NCBI GenBank assembly: GCA_946535435.1
Contig: CAMNDM010000012.1
Span: 18,463 to 82,462 of the forward strand
Length of the DNA: 64,000 bases
Source: Physcocola sp002396385
GTDB taxonomy: Bacteria > Bacteroidota > Bacteroidia > Bacteroidales > Paludibacteraceae
Direction: 5' to 3'
The translations under genes and the position numbers were made by a program. The notes under the pieces were generated by a model. It had not been told where the DNA came from and searched no databases. It was given only the letters and a program-made list of their open reading frames with translations. This document shows, one piece after another, positions 50,248 to 59,491 of this stretch; within the stretch, counting starts at the first letter, position 1; every line of letters starts with the position of its first letter.

Positions 50248-50724
50248 CTAATTCTTCTTGACTATAAGTTCATCAAAATTATCAGCCCTAGAGTAATTGT
50301 ACTTCACTTTATTAACAGGAACCTTTGTGATAAATCCACGTTCTACAAGTCCATCCATATCTAGTTTTGCAGTTGGATGACTTATGGCAAAACGTGTTTC
50401 TATTTCTTTTACTGTTAATATGATATTTGGATTGTCTCTTAACCACGAAATGATTTCACCTTGACGTTCATTTAGCCCTCCAATTCGGAGTATATCAGAA
50501 TTTTTCTGTTTATTAAGAATTTTCTTCTGTATATATGATTGTAATTCCTTAAATGCCAAATCAAGAGTTCTTAAATGATAAGTTATGAAATAACCCATAT
50601 CTCCCTTGTCGGCCTCGGTATAGAGGTATGCTTTTTCATAACTTGCCTTACTTTTATATATCACCCTTGATATTGACAGGTATTCAGTTAACCAATATCC
50701 TTTCTTTAACATATACCAATAAAA
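50248..50724 (-). pseudogene. Fic-family protein remnant, catalytic half missing
   Basis: In-frame sequence from FYWY (50724) through ATG 50712 gives the C-terminal third of a Fic protein: FYWYMLKKGYWLTEYLSISR, KASYEKAYLYTEADKGDMGY, then a winged-helix domain (LRDNPNIILTVKEIETRFAI, SHPTAKLDMDGLVERGFI). The HPFxxGNGRxxR AMPylation motif, which should lie just upstream of FYWY, is gone: the terminator of the AICAR transformylase gene abuts it. Only 4 nt separate its stop from the hsdR ATG, so the two were once adjacent genes. Confidence 0.75.
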
Positions 50725-50756
50725 CAGCCCCGCTCGTTACCGGGCGGGGCTGTTTA
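50721..50756 (-). terminator. Terminator of the AICAR transformylase gene
   Basis: AACAGCCCCGC/GCGGGGCTGTT, an 11-bp GC-rich stem followed on the minus strand by TT. Its end overlaps the first codons of the Fic remnant. Confidence 0.8.
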
Positions 50757-50787
50757 TTAAGCAGGCTGTTAGCCTTGTTTGTTCTGA

Positions 50788-51963
50788 TTAGTGGTGGAAC
50801 AAGCGGACGTGTGTGAACGCCATAGTCATGCCGTACTTGTCGCAAGTGTCAATAACATGGTCGTCACGGACTGAACCGCCTGGCTGTGCAATGAACTCGA
50901 CACCACTCTTGTGGGCGCGTTCAATATTGTCGCCGAATGGGAAGAAGGCGTCTGAACCGAGCGCTACACCGCTCATCTGGTCTAACCATGCGCGTTTCTC
51001 TTCCTTGGTGAGGACGGCTGGCTGTTCTGTGAAGAACTGCTGCCATGCACCGTCGCGGAGAACATCGTCGTGCTCGTCTTCCGAGATGTAAACGTCGATG
51101 GTGTTGTCGCGGTCTGCACGGCGGATGCCTTCCTTAAATGGGAGGCTCATAACCTTAGGGTGCTGGCGCAACCACCAAATGTCGGCCTTGTTACCTGCCA
51201 AACGGGTGCAGTGGATACGGCTCTGCTGACCAGCACCGATACCGATTGCCTGGCCGTCTTTAACGTAACATACCGAGTTACTCTGGGTATATTTCAGTGT
51301 GATAAGGGCAATGATGAGGTCGCGCTGTGCAGCCTCGCTCAAAGTCTTGCTCTTGGTTGGGAATTCAGTGAAGAGGCTCTTGTCGATAACCACGTTGTTG
51401 TGACCCTGCTCGAAAGTAACACCGTAAACCATCTTGGTTTCGAGTTCAGCTGGTTCGTAGTTCGGATCCATCTTGATTACGCAGTAAGTACCCTTACGCT
51501 TGTTCTTTAAAACCTCAAGTGCTTCTGGGGTGTAGTCAGGAGCGATAACACCGTCGGAAACCTCGCGGTTGATCAGTTTTGCAGTCTGAATGTCGCAAGT
51601 GTCGCTCAGGGCGATGAAGTCGCCATAGCTGCTCATACGGTCAGCACCACGGGCACGGGCGTATGCGTTAGCCATTGGGCTGAGTTCGCAGTCGTCTACG
51701 AAATAAATCTTCTTCAGAGTGTCGCTCAAAGGAAGTCCTACTGCAGCTCCCGCAGGGCTTACGTGTTTGAATGAGGCTGCGGCTGGAAGGCCGGTGGCCG
51801 CTTTCAATTCTTTCACCAACTGCCAGCTGTTGAATGCGTCGAGGAAGTTGATGTAACCAGGCTTGCCGTTGAGCACTTCGATAGGAAGTTCGCCGTCTGC
51901 CATAAAGATGCGTGAAGGTTTCTGGTTGGGGTTGCAACCGTACTTCAATGCTAATTCTTTCAT
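50788..51963 (-). CDS. purH: AICAR transformylase, stand-alone (PurH C-terminal activity)
   Basis: 391 residues from ATG 51963 (MKELALKYGCNPNQ); the longer frame to 51996 needs a TTG start inside the promoter. The Lys-His catalytic pair is in ASFKHVSPAGAAVG, with GIGAGQQSRIHCTRLAGNKA and GSDAFFPFGDNIERAHKSGV downstream. It formylates AICAR with 10-formyl-THF. With the stand-alone IMP cyclohydrolase at 5203-5799 it covers both PurH steps. The size matches the monofunctional family found in many Firmicutes and Bacteroidetes, so it may be of separate origin rather than a piece of the local PurH. Confidence 0.92.
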   Translation of the reverse strand: MKELALKYGCNPNQKPSRIFMADGELPIEVLNGKPGYINFLDAFNSWQLVKELKAATGLPAAASFKHVSPAGAAVGLPLSDTLKKIYFVDDCELSPMANAYARARGADRMSSYGDFIALSDTCDIQTAKLINREVSDGVIAPDYTPEALEVLKNKRKGTYCVIKMDPNYEPAELETKMVYGVTFEQGHNNVVIDKSLFTEFPTKSKTLSEAAQRDLIIALITLKYTQSNSVCYVKDGQAIGIGAGQQSRIHCTRLAGNKADIWWLRQHPKVMSLPFKEGIRRADRDNTIDVYISEDEHDDVLRDGAWQQFFTEQPAVLTKEEKRAWLDQMSGVALGSDAFFPFGDNIERAHKSGVEFIAQPGGSVRDDHVIDTCDKYGMTMAFTHVRLFHH

Positions 51964-51993
51964 TTGGTGTATGGTGTGAAAATAAATTTGATG

Positions 51994-52001
51994 CAAATAT
52001 A
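51994..52001 (-). promoter_or_regulatory. Promoter -7 box of the AICAR transformylase gene
   Basis: TATATTTG on the minus strand, matching TAnnTTTG, 30 nt before ATG 51963. It supports that start over 51996. Confidence 0.55.
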
Positions 52002-52058
52002 CGGATTTTTAGACAATGCCTAGCCATTAAAGATTTACTCTTTTGTTCAAATTGGCAC

Positions 52059-53951
52059 TTATGCCAATTCGCTCAATTCCATCCAACGCTCGGTTTTTTC
52101 GTCCAGTTCCTTGTCTATGTCGCCAATACGCTGGCTCTTGTCCACCAGTTCCTGTCCCTGTAGGGTACCGGAACTTAGCTCTTCGGTAATGGTGGCTTTT
52201 TCGGCTTCCAGCGTCTCAATGTCGGCAGTCAGTTGTTCCAACTCTTTCTGCTCCTTGTAGGTCAGTTTGCGTGCGCGGGTCGAATTCTGATTTTTGTTCT
52301 CGGCAGGCTTGTTGGCCTGTTGTTTGGCAGCCTGTTCCTTTTCTTTCCGCTCTTGCTGCTGTTTCATTTCGCGGTACAGGCGGTAGTCGGTGTAGTTGCC
52401 GGGGAAGTCTTGCACGTTGGCTTGTCCGTGGAAGACGAGCAGGTGGTCGACTACTTTGTCCATAAAGTAGCGGTCGTGGCTGACCACAATAACGCAACCT
52501 TTAAAGTTTTGCAGGTAGTCTTCCAGTACGTTCAGCGTCATGATGTCGAGGTCGTTGGTCGGCTCGTCGAGTATCAGGAAGTTCGGATTTTTCATCAGCA
52601 CGGTGCAGAGGTAGAGGCGGCGGCGTTCGCCACCGCTCAGCTTGTACACGAAGTCGTGCTGCCTTTCGGGCGAGAACAGGAAGTGCTGCAGAAATTGGCT
52701 CACGTTCAGTTTGCGTCCGTCACCGAGGTAGACGTTCTCGGCAATGCTCTGCACGGCGTCAATCACTTTCATTTGTTCGTCGAACTGCATGCCTTGTTGG
52801 CTGAAATAGCCGAACCTGATGGTTTCTCCCAAATCGATGGCGCCGCTGTCGGGCTGCTCGTCGCCAACAATCATCTTGACAAAGGTCGATTTGCCGGTAC
52901 CGTTGTTGCCGACAATACCCATTTTCTCGTAGCGGCTGAAGTTGTAGTAGAAGTTGTCGAGTATTTTGGTGTCGCCAAAGGCTTTGCTGATGTATTTGGC
53001 TTCGAAAATCTTGCTGCCGATGTAGCTGGCTTTCACGTCGAGTTGCACGTTACCCGCCTGTTTCTTTTGCTTTACTTTCTCTTCAAGTTCGTTGAAGGCG
53101 TCGATGCGGTATTGTGCTTTCGTGCCTCGAGCCTGCGGTTGGCGTCGCATCCAGTCCAGCTCTTTCCTGTAGAGGTTGTTGGCGCGTGCCAGTTCGGCAT
53201 TTTGTTGTTCCAGCCGCTCCTGCCTTTTTTCAAGGTAGTAGGTATAGTTGCCGTGGTAGCTGTAGAGCTGTTGGTTGTCAATTTCCAGAATGTGGCTGCA
53301 AACCCTGTCGAGGAAGTAGCGGTCGTGGGTGACCATCAGCAGAGCCATGCGCGAGTTGCTGATGTAGTCTTCCAGCCATTCCACCATAGCCAGGTCGAGG
53401 TGGTTGGTCGGCTCGTCGAGGATGAGGAGTTCGGGCTCCATAATCAGGACGTTGGCCAGGGCCACGCGTTTCAGCTGTCCACCGCTCAGGTTGTCGACCT
53501 TCTGTTCAAGGTCGTGGATGTTCAGTTTGCCCAGAATCTGTTTGATGCGCGTCTCATAGTCCCACGCCTTCAGGCTGTCCATATCGGCCATAGCCTCGTT
53601 CAACTCGTCCGTGTTTTCGGGTTGGAGTAGGGCTTTCTCGTAGCGCGCAATGGCTTTTACTTGGTCGCTGTTGCTGTGTAGGCAGGCCTGTAAGACGTTC
53701 ATCCCAGCCGGGAAGTGCGGGTCTTGGGGCAAAATGCCCATAACCAGGTCGCGTTTGAAGGAAATGGTGCCGCTGTCGTACGGCTCGCTGCCTGCAATAA
53801 TGTTCATAAGGGTTGTTTTTCCGGCACCGTTGCGGGCAACGATGGCTACGCGTTCGCCTTCGCTAATGCCGAACGAAACATCGTGAAAAAGCACTTTTTG
53901 CCCGAACGATTTTGTCAGGCCTTCAACTTGCAGGTAGGAACTGTTTGCCAT
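52059..53951 (-). CDS. ABC-F family ATPase (Uup-like)
   Basis: 630 residues with two ABC domains on one chain and no membrane segment. Walker A GAGKTTLMN and GTGKSTFVK; signatures LSGGQLKRVALA and LSGGERRRLYL; Walker B LLILDEPTNHLDLAM and FLILDEPTNDLDIMT. A linker lies between the domains (about 230-300) and a C-terminal coiled coil (about 550-630). ABC-F proteins act on ribosomes or, for Uup, on DNA/ribosome homeostasis. Resistance functions cannot be ruled out, but the C-terminal coiled coil favours Uup. Confidence 0.9.
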   Translation of the reverse strand: MANSSYLQVEGLTKSFGQKVLFHDVSFGISEGERVAIVARNGAGKTTLMNIIAGSEPYDSGTISFKRDLVMGILPQDPHFPAGMNVLQACLHSNSDQVKAIARYEKALLQPENTDELNEAMADMDSLKAWDYETRIKQILGKLNIHDLEQKVDNLSGGQLKRVALANVLIMEPELLILDEPTNHLDLAMVEWLEDYISNSRMALLMVTHDRYFLDRVCSHILEIDNQQLYSYHGNYTYYLEKRQERLEQQNAELARANNLYRKELDWMRRQPQARGTKAQYRIDAFNELEEKVKQKKQAGNVQLDVKASYIGSKIFEAKYISKAFGDTKILDNFYYNFSRYEKMGIVGNNGTGKSTFVKMIVGDEQPDSGAIDLGETIRFGYFSQQGMQFDEQMKVIDAVQSIAENVYLGDGRKLNVSQFLQHFLFSPERQHDFVYKLSGGERRRLYLCTVLMKNPNFLILDEPTNDLDIMTLNVLEDYLQNFKGCVIVVSHDRYFMDKVVDHLLVFHGQANVQDFPGNYTDYRLYREMKQQQERKEKEQAAKQQANKPAENKNQNSTRARKLTYKEQKELEQLTADIETLEAEKATITEELSSGTLQGQELVDKSQRIGDIDKELDEKTERWMELSELA

Positions 53952-53980
53952 ATGGGTTCGTGTTCTTTTGTTCTTTGGTG

Positions 53981-53988
53981 CAAAGATA
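53981..53988 (-). promoter_or_regulatory. Promoter -7 box of the ABC-F gene
   Basis: TATCTTTG on the minus strand, matching TAnnTTTG, 29 nt before the ATG. Confidence 0.5.
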
Positions 53989-54133
53989 GTGGTTTGTATA
54001 GATTTTCTTGTTCACGAAAAGGGGTTGTTTGATGGGGCAGGCTGATTTTAAGTAAACAGCCGGTCTGCATGGGATTGCAACGGCTTTGGTTTGGTTGGGC
54101 GGTTAAACCGTTTAATCGGCTTATGTATCAGAT

Positions 54134-54178
54134 AAAAGAAAAAAGGGATATATCACCGTAATAAATGATATATCCCTT
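54134..54178 (-). terminator. Terminator of the 55-residue membrane protein gene
   Basis: AAGGGATATATCA pairs perfectly with TGATATATCCCTT (13 bp); a T-run follows on the minus strand. Confidence 0.78.
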
Positions 54179-54197
54179 GAATCGTTTGTTGTTCTTC

Positions 54198-54365
54198 TCA
54201 GCCTTTGTTCTGAATCTTGTTGACAATTATAGGAGAGATAATTGCGGCAACCAGAATGATGATGGCGATTACGAGAAGAGTGTTGCTGGTAGTACCTGAA
54301 ATGTAGAAGATGATACATACCAATGCGGCTAACAAAGCCAAAAATGAGCCAATGTATTTAATCAT
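54198..54365 (-). CDS. Small two-helix membrane protein, 55 residues
   Basis: ATG 54365 gives MIKYIGSFLALLAALVCIIF, a short GTTSN turn, a second hydrophobic helix (LLVIAIIILVAAIISPIIV) and a charged end NKIQNKG. Two membrane helices joined by a short loop, then a dedicated 13-bp terminator, argue for a real gene despite its size. No family is recognised. It lies between the ABC-F gene and the mobile element. Confidence 0.65.
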   Translation of the reverse strand: MIKYIGSFLALLAALVCIIFYISGTTSNTLLVIAIIILVAAIISPIIVNKIQNKG

Positions 54366-54504
54366 TTTAATCTATTTTTATTTGCTGTTCCTGAGCACGG
54401 AGCCTCTGCCTATTGTAAGCAGAATACCATATTCAAAATGCAAATAACGCATTTATTTTCCGAAAAGGAAAATTTTTTAGGGTAAAATTGCGGGGGGCTT
54501 TTTG

Positions 54505-55809
54505 TTATATTTTTATATTTCTATTGTTCTCGTTTCCTTCGTTTGATGTTGGAATCTCTTTTCCCGTGTTCGTTCCCGGTGTTTTAGTTGGTATTCCATC
54601 GTCGTTCACATTCTGCTTTGTCTTAAGAACAGCATCTTTGTCGTATTCGACTGTTTCTGCTCTCCCTCCGTGATTGTTGTTTGCTACCTGTATTTTATAT
54701 TCCTTGTCTACAAATTTCGGTAGTTCCTTGGTCATTTTGAAACTCATTTCTTTTGGGTCTGCTATTATCCATCCAGAATACTTTTGCCCCTTTTTGTCAA
54801 TTAATAGCATATGGACGGGTATGCCGTTCTTCAGGTTATCTCTCTGTTCTTTATTAAGGTTGTTGTTTATTGCTTTGTCTATCTTCATTTTCGACATATC
54901 CGATGTGTAGAATCGGTTCATATCTCTATCAAGAAAGAGTAGAACTTTCTTTTCTGTCCCGTTGTCGCCCTTTATCGTAATAGCGTGATCGAGGATTCCA
55001 ATATTTTTCAAGTTCTCTATGTCGCCATCGTTTAAGTTTAATGTTTCTTGTAGTTCTTGAAATTCTGGACTTTCTGCACGTGTTTCGAGCGATATTTTAG
55101 GCAGATTTGTTAGTGGATTGGGTACTATCCGCAATCGGGATAATACACCATCTCTTCCAGGGAAAATTTTTGTTGCTTCTCCGTTTTCTAACTTCCAAAT
55201 GCTTTCGTAGTCTAAACTCTCTTTCGATAGTCCGTATGCCTTCAAGTCATTCCATGGAATAATACTGTTTTGAGAGTCTTTTATGGATCCTACTTGGCTA
55301 TTTGTCTTGTCTATTTTCTCATTCTGCTCTCTTTCGCCGTTAAGGACTGTCAGTTGTTCCTTTAGTTGGTCTGCTATTGCTTCCAGTGCGTTTATGTTCT
55401 CTATGTTCTTTGACTCTTCTGTCTTCAGGTTCTCTATAATTTCTTTCTTTACGTCAACCTGAGCACGCAGAAGCTCAATTTCTTTGACAAACGGATTTCC
55501 TTTATTGGTTGTCAATATGCCTTTCCTTTTCAGTTCATCTTCCATCTCCTTTATATGGAGTTTAAGGTCTAAATGCTCTGACTCATACTTCCTTATCTCA
55601 AATTCGGAGTCTTCTGTATTCTTAAGGAAGCCCTCCTTCTTTTGTCTTATTTCATCTATTTGTTTTTGTATTTCATCAGCTTTTTGTTGCAGAAACTGCT
55701 CTCTCTCGCTATAACTCAAGTTGTTGTATACCGCCTTGTCTTCTTCACGGATTCCAAGTTGACAGTTTTCTATCGGTATTATATTGGTAATGTTTTGCGT
55801 TGTCGTCAT
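54505..55809 (-). CDS. Mobile-element protein with coiled coil and DUF3945-like region
   Basis: 434 residues. An N-terminal coiled coil (about 30-165, Lys/Glu-rich) is followed by a domain with KKVLLFLDRDMNRFYTSDMS and LNKEQRDNLKNGIPVHMLLI, similar to DUF3945-type repeats in Bacteroidetes conjugative elements. The C-terminus of the 510-residue protein at 59680 has counterparts of both (LNEKEKETLLSGKSVI, KDLNRIFTD). The low-complexity tail is Asn/Thr-rich. Function unknown. It is the last gene of the coupling-protein cluster and probably lies near the element's left edge. Confidence 0.55.
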   Translation of the reverse strand: MTTTQNITNIIPIENCQLGIREEDKAVYNNLSYSEREQFLQQKADEIQKQIDEIRQKKEGFLKNTEDSEFEIRKYESEHLDLKLHIKEMEDELKRKGILTTNKGNPFVKEIELLRAQVDVKKEIIENLKTEESKNIENINALEAIADQLKEQLTVLNGEREQNEKIDKTNSQVGSIKDSQNSIIPWNDLKAYGLSKESLDYESIWKLENGEATKIFPGRDGVLSRLRIVPNPLTNLPKISLETRAESPEFQELQETLNLNDGDIENLKNIGILDHAITIKGDNGTEKKVLLFLDRDMNRFYTSDMSKMKIDKAINNNLNKEQRDNLKNGIPVHMLLIDKKGQKYSGWIIADPKEMSFKMTKELPKFVDKEYKIQVANNNHGGRAETVEYDKDAVLKTKQNVNDDGIPTKTPGTNTGKEIPTSNEGNENNRNIKI

Positions 55810-55860
55810 ATTTTATGCTTTTATATTTGTTCAACAAATTCAATGGAATCTGTTTGTGTA

Positions 55861-56589
55861 TTATGTTTTTACCCTTCTCCGGTTTGAATTAGCATTTAAA
55901 ACTACTAACTCTATGCCTGAATAGTTGTATTTGTTGTAATTCTGCTCTCTTGCTAATCTAATTCTGCGTTCCAGGTCCGATTTATCAAACCTTTCGTCTT
56001 CGCATAAAAAGTCGTCGATGGTCACGTCTATTACTTTTAAACCTAAAACAATCTTTACCAAGATACTTAGGTCGTTTATTACCTTCCCTTTCTCCATATC
56101 GTAAAGACGGTCGGTCTTTATCCCGATACTGTTTGAGAAAGTGTCTCTCGAAATGGGAATGATGCTTCTTATTATCATAAGACGCATACCAATTCTGGTG
56201 TTTATTGGGCAGATGCGTTCATTATAGTCTCGCTTCTCGTATTTGGGAATGGGTGTTCCCTTTTCTTTATTTTGCTTAAGGTGTTCTTCTATTTTTGTTT
56301 TCCATTCGATTTCGTTGAAGTGTACTTCAAAAATATCGTAGAAAGTCAAGCCGAAATACTGAAATAATTGCAGAATTCTTACTAAAATACTAAAATCTGA
56401 GGTTGTCCACCCCGATTCAATATCTTCATAACGGTCTAATGTTATGCCAAGTCGGTCTGCAATGTCCGATTGCTTGTATTGTAAATGTTCTCTTAAAAAG
56501 CGAATTCGGATGCCAAGTCTCCGGTTCAGCGTCCCTTTATGGGTACGTTGTTCCAGAGTCTTCCCTTCATAGTATATTTTCCGCATCAT
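55861..56589 (-). CDS. Protein with two XRE-type helix-turn-helix domains
   Basis: 242 residues with two related HTH units: about 25-80 (IRIRFLREHLQYKQSDIADR, LGITLDRYEDIESG) and about 130-190 (GMRLMIIRSIIPISRDTFSN, SIGIKTDRLYDMEKGK). A duplicated XRE domain in one chain could act like an obligate dimer. It starts 5 nt after the coupling protein gene, so it is probably the element's own regulator. Confidence 0.65.
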   Translation of the reverse strand: MMRKIYYEGKTLEQRTHKGTLNRRLGIRIRFLREHLQYKQSDIADRLGITLDRYEDIESGWTTSDFSILVRILQLFQYFGLTFYDIFEVHFNEIEWKTKIEEHLKQNKEKGTPIPKYEKRDYNERICPINTRIGMRLMIIRSIIPISRDTFSNSIGIKTDRLYDMEKGKVINDLSILVKIVLGLKVIDVTIDDFLCEDERFDKSDLERRIRLAREQNYNKYNYSGIELVVLNANSNRRRVKT

Positions 56590-56594
56590 GGCCG

Positions 56595-59438
56595 TTAATC
56601 TCCTTTCGCTCTGTTGTTGCGTTGAATAACTTCATCGTACAGACCAATCTTTTCTAATTCTTCTGCCTCATCGTTTCTCATTATCTTGTTTCGTCTGTCC
56701 CACAAGTCGTAATGGTTGAAATACAGGTCGCGTTTCACATCCTTTAGTATCTCATCAATGTCAGCTCTTATATTTTTGTAGTTGGCCGTAATAACTGCCC
56801 TCATTCTTTCGTTCCTGATGTCCCACATTTCATCTTTTAGCCTTATGTATCGCGTAAAGATTCTCTTTAATGTGCTTGTACATTCTTTTATGGCCTCTTT
56901 GGCGTTTGTTTTTACGTCATCGTAGTCACCAACAGAAATTTGTTCTATGTTTTTTTTGCAAACAGCTATATTGTTTATTACAAATTCATCAGAATCATTA
57001 TACTTGGCCGATTTTTTCTCGAGTTCAGTCCATTCTGCGATTTCTTTCTCGAATTGCTCTATGCACTTCAAGACTTGTTTTACTGACCTTTCTGCCGAAA
57101 CGCCACTTCCCTCCTCTTTTGCAAGAATTGACGATACACTGCCTTCAAGTCCCATTAGTTTTTTTAGGTTCTCCTTTCCAACTTTCGCAAAATAATCGAC
57201 GGCCTTTATGTTCCGATTATGTTTCAAGTCTGATGGATTCGTAAACAGTAGTGACAGCACTTTTGCTACTTTTACCTCCGACCCCATCTCCTTTTGCTCT
57301 ATAATTTGACTGAGTTTGCACAAATTACCACTGGAAAGTAAATCTTCAGACAAAACATTGTCTGACACAAAGTTTATGAACACCTCGCACAGTTCGATGG
57401 CAACTTTCGCATTGTCGAATATTTTGAATTCCGGAATGGGCTCGTATAGGCTTTCTTCGTGTTTTACCACGTCATTATTGATTAGTATTCTTGCATTAAA
57501 ACGCTTTTCCTCTATGTCTTCTCCAAAGTTGTCCGATACGGTTCCTACAAAACATCCTTGTGAGAGTGTCGCAATTTTTGAGGCTGGAATCAATAGTTCC
57601 ATGTGTTCTGATATGCTGACGCTTTCACCGCTTTCATTGGTCGAAACAGACCGGGAACTCTGCTTGCTACGGCCAAACTGGTCTTGAAGGCTTTTAGCCG
57701 TTTCGCCAGTAACCAGACCAGCAAATGTGTTGCCTATTGTGTTTATTATGGCAGTCGCCTCTTTTTCACCGTAGTCTCTTTTTAATTGTGAATAGTCTTG
57801 GTAACCTAAGACCACTGCAACTTTATTGCTTCTTGCTGTAGCAATCAAATTGTCGAGGTCTTTGACGTACATTGTTGGTAACTCGTCTATAATCAAAGAT
57901 ATCGGATGTTGGCCTTTTTTGTTGATAATCTTTAGTATTCGGCCGTTATATAAGCCTAATGCGGCCGCATAGATGTCCTTCTTTTCTGGGTTGTTTCCTA
58001 TGCAGAGGATCTTGGGCTCTTCCGGGTTATTTATGTCAAGTGTGAAATCGTCCCCCGATAAAACCCAATAGATGTCGGGCGATGAAATTCGGGCTAGTGC
58101 AATCTGTGTAGACGCTATTTGGCCTTGTAACTGATCTTGTGCCCCGCCCTCCCACGAGTTGAAGAAGTTCGATACGTATGCTGTTAGTTCTGGCTGTGTT
58201 GATAAAACTGGTATCAGATCCATGTATGAACTCATGGCAAATTCTATTACATGTGGAAGTGTGCAGAATTTGCCGTTTTTGTATTTTCTGAGAAACCACA
58301 TACATGCTGTCAAATAGTTTACCGCTGACTCTACAAAGAAGTCACCTTGTTTTTGTACCCAGGTTTTATTTAGGTTCGTCATAATAGTATAGGAACTATC
58401 GTATGCATCGGTAACTGAATTCAGAAACATTGGTGAAATAGGGTTACACCTTAACGACCTGCGGGGGTCATCAAAGTTCAGTAGGCAGAATTTTGGCTCT
58501 ATTCCGTATTTTTTCCTAAATAAGTCTTTGTGAAATCGGTAGTTGTTATAAACTATGGTGGATAAATCAGGATATTTGAAATCGTAACAATACATTGAAA
58601 ATTGTTTCCGAATGTGTTGGCGGATAAATTCGTTTATAATGGCATAGGTTTTTCCCGAACCTGGTGTCCCCAACACTTGGGTCGCACGAAACGGATTTAC
58701 GACATTGATATAGCCGTTCAGTATCTTGTTTTTGTAACGGAATTGTGTTTTCAGATTTACCGAATACTGGTTTTCGATGAGTTCGGTCTCCTGCATAAAC
58801 GACTCTTGGATGTTATTATTCACATCTTTGTCTACTATACCGAACTCGTCGTTGTGCATTGAGTGTATCAGGTTGCCTCCTAACATAGTGTATGCGATTC
58901 CTAATCCTGATGTTAATACATAGCATACGAAACCAATCAACTTTATTGTAGGAGATGTGTTGCCGATAACCGTAAAGATGGGAGATATCAGCACTAATAC
59001 AATCCCAAGGAACACACAAAATTGACCCTCACAGCGTTCTCTGGTCTTTTCTATCTTTTTCGTTCCGATGTTGGTTTCTAACTCATCGTATTCGAACTCT
59101 GGATGTATTTTCAGTTTCACTAAAAGCGGAAGCCACACTTTCATCATTAGTGGTGGGGTATATTTTGCGGTCTTATCCCTGCGGTGCCCCCATATAAATA
59201 GTCCGATTAAGAATAGGGCCGACAACAGTGTCAGATATGGTGTTGAAAACAGATACAGTTTGTTTGTAAGGAAATCGAGAGCCTTTAACCCATAGCTTGA
59301 AGGAGTTAGTTTTCCTAAACTTATTAATAGGGTATATCCGTAATACCCCAGATTTGCCAAGTATAATGTTCCTCCGAAGAATAATAATAAATTATTGTTC
59401 TTTCCTATACCTTCGTCGTTATGAGTGCGTGATGCCAT
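56595..59438 (-). CDS. Type IV coupling protein (VirD4/TraG-like)
   Basis: 947 residues. Four N-terminal membrane helices (about 15-40, 58-84, 138-160, 165-190) precede a TraG/VirD4 ATPase with Walker A GTPGSGKT (257-264) and Walker B HPISLIIDELPTMYVKDLDN. It would couple a relaxosome to a type IV secretion channel. The C-terminal extension (about 700-947) is unusually long and helical. No relaxase or mating-pore gene lies in the window, so the element is either mobilizable or continues outside. It shares a promoter box with the immunity array at 63 kb. Confidence 0.85.
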   Translation of the reverse strand: MASRTHNDEGIGKNNNLLLFFGGTLYLANLGYYGYTLLISLGKLTPSSYGLKALDFLTNKLYLFSTPYLTLLSALFLIGLFIWGHRRDKTAKYTPPLMMKVWLPLLVKLKIHPEFEYDELETNIGTKKIEKTRERCEGQFCVFLGIVLVLISPIFTVIGNTSPTIKLIGFVCYVLTSGLGIAYTMLGGNLIHSMHNDEFGIVDKDVNNNIQESFMQETELIENQYSVNLKTQFRYKNKILNGYINVVNPFRATQVLGTPGSGKTYAIINEFIRQHIRKQFSMYCYDFKYPDLSTIVYNNYRFHKDLFRKKYGIEPKFCLLNFDDPRRSLRCNPISPMFLNSVTDAYDSSYTIMTNLNKTWVQKQGDFFVESAVNYLTACMWFLRKYKNGKFCTLPHVIEFAMSSYMDLIPVLSTQPELTAYVSNFFNSWEGGAQDQLQGQIASTQIALARISSPDIYWVLSGDDFTLDINNPEEPKILCIGNNPEKKDIYAAALGLYNGRILKIINKKGQHPISLIIDELPTMYVKDLDNLIATARSNKVAVVLGYQDYSQLKRDYGEKEATAIINTIGNTFAGLVTGETAKSLQDQFGRSKQSSRSVSTNESGESVSISEHMELLIPASKIATLSQGCFVGTVSDNFGEDIEEKRFNARILINNDVVKHEESLYEPIPEFKIFDNAKVAIELCEVFINFVSDNVLSEDLLSSGNLCKLSQIIEQKEMGSEVKVAKVLSLLFTNPSDLKHNRNIKAVDYFAKVGKENLKKLMGLEGSVSSILAKEEGSGVSAERSVKQVLKCIEQFEKEIAEWTELEKKSAKYNDSDEFVINNIAVCKKNIEQISVGDYDDVKTNAKEAIKECTSTLKRIFTRYIRLKDEMWDIRNERMRAVITANYKNIRADIDEILKDVKRDLYFNHYDLWDRRNKIMRNDEAEELEKIGLYDEVIQRNNRAKGD

Positions 59439-59491
59439 TTTATTCCTTTTTTTAACGTCTTATGCAATGTTTGTTTTGCAACTACATTTTG

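Noticed and set aside
52233..53630. 465-codon plus-strand frame
   Set aside because: Antisense to the ABC-F gene, Val/Phe/Ala-rich shadow translation.
54121..54318. 65-codon His/Tyr/Arg-rich minus-strand frame
   Set aside because: Out-of-frame reading of the 55-residue two-helix membrane protein gene.
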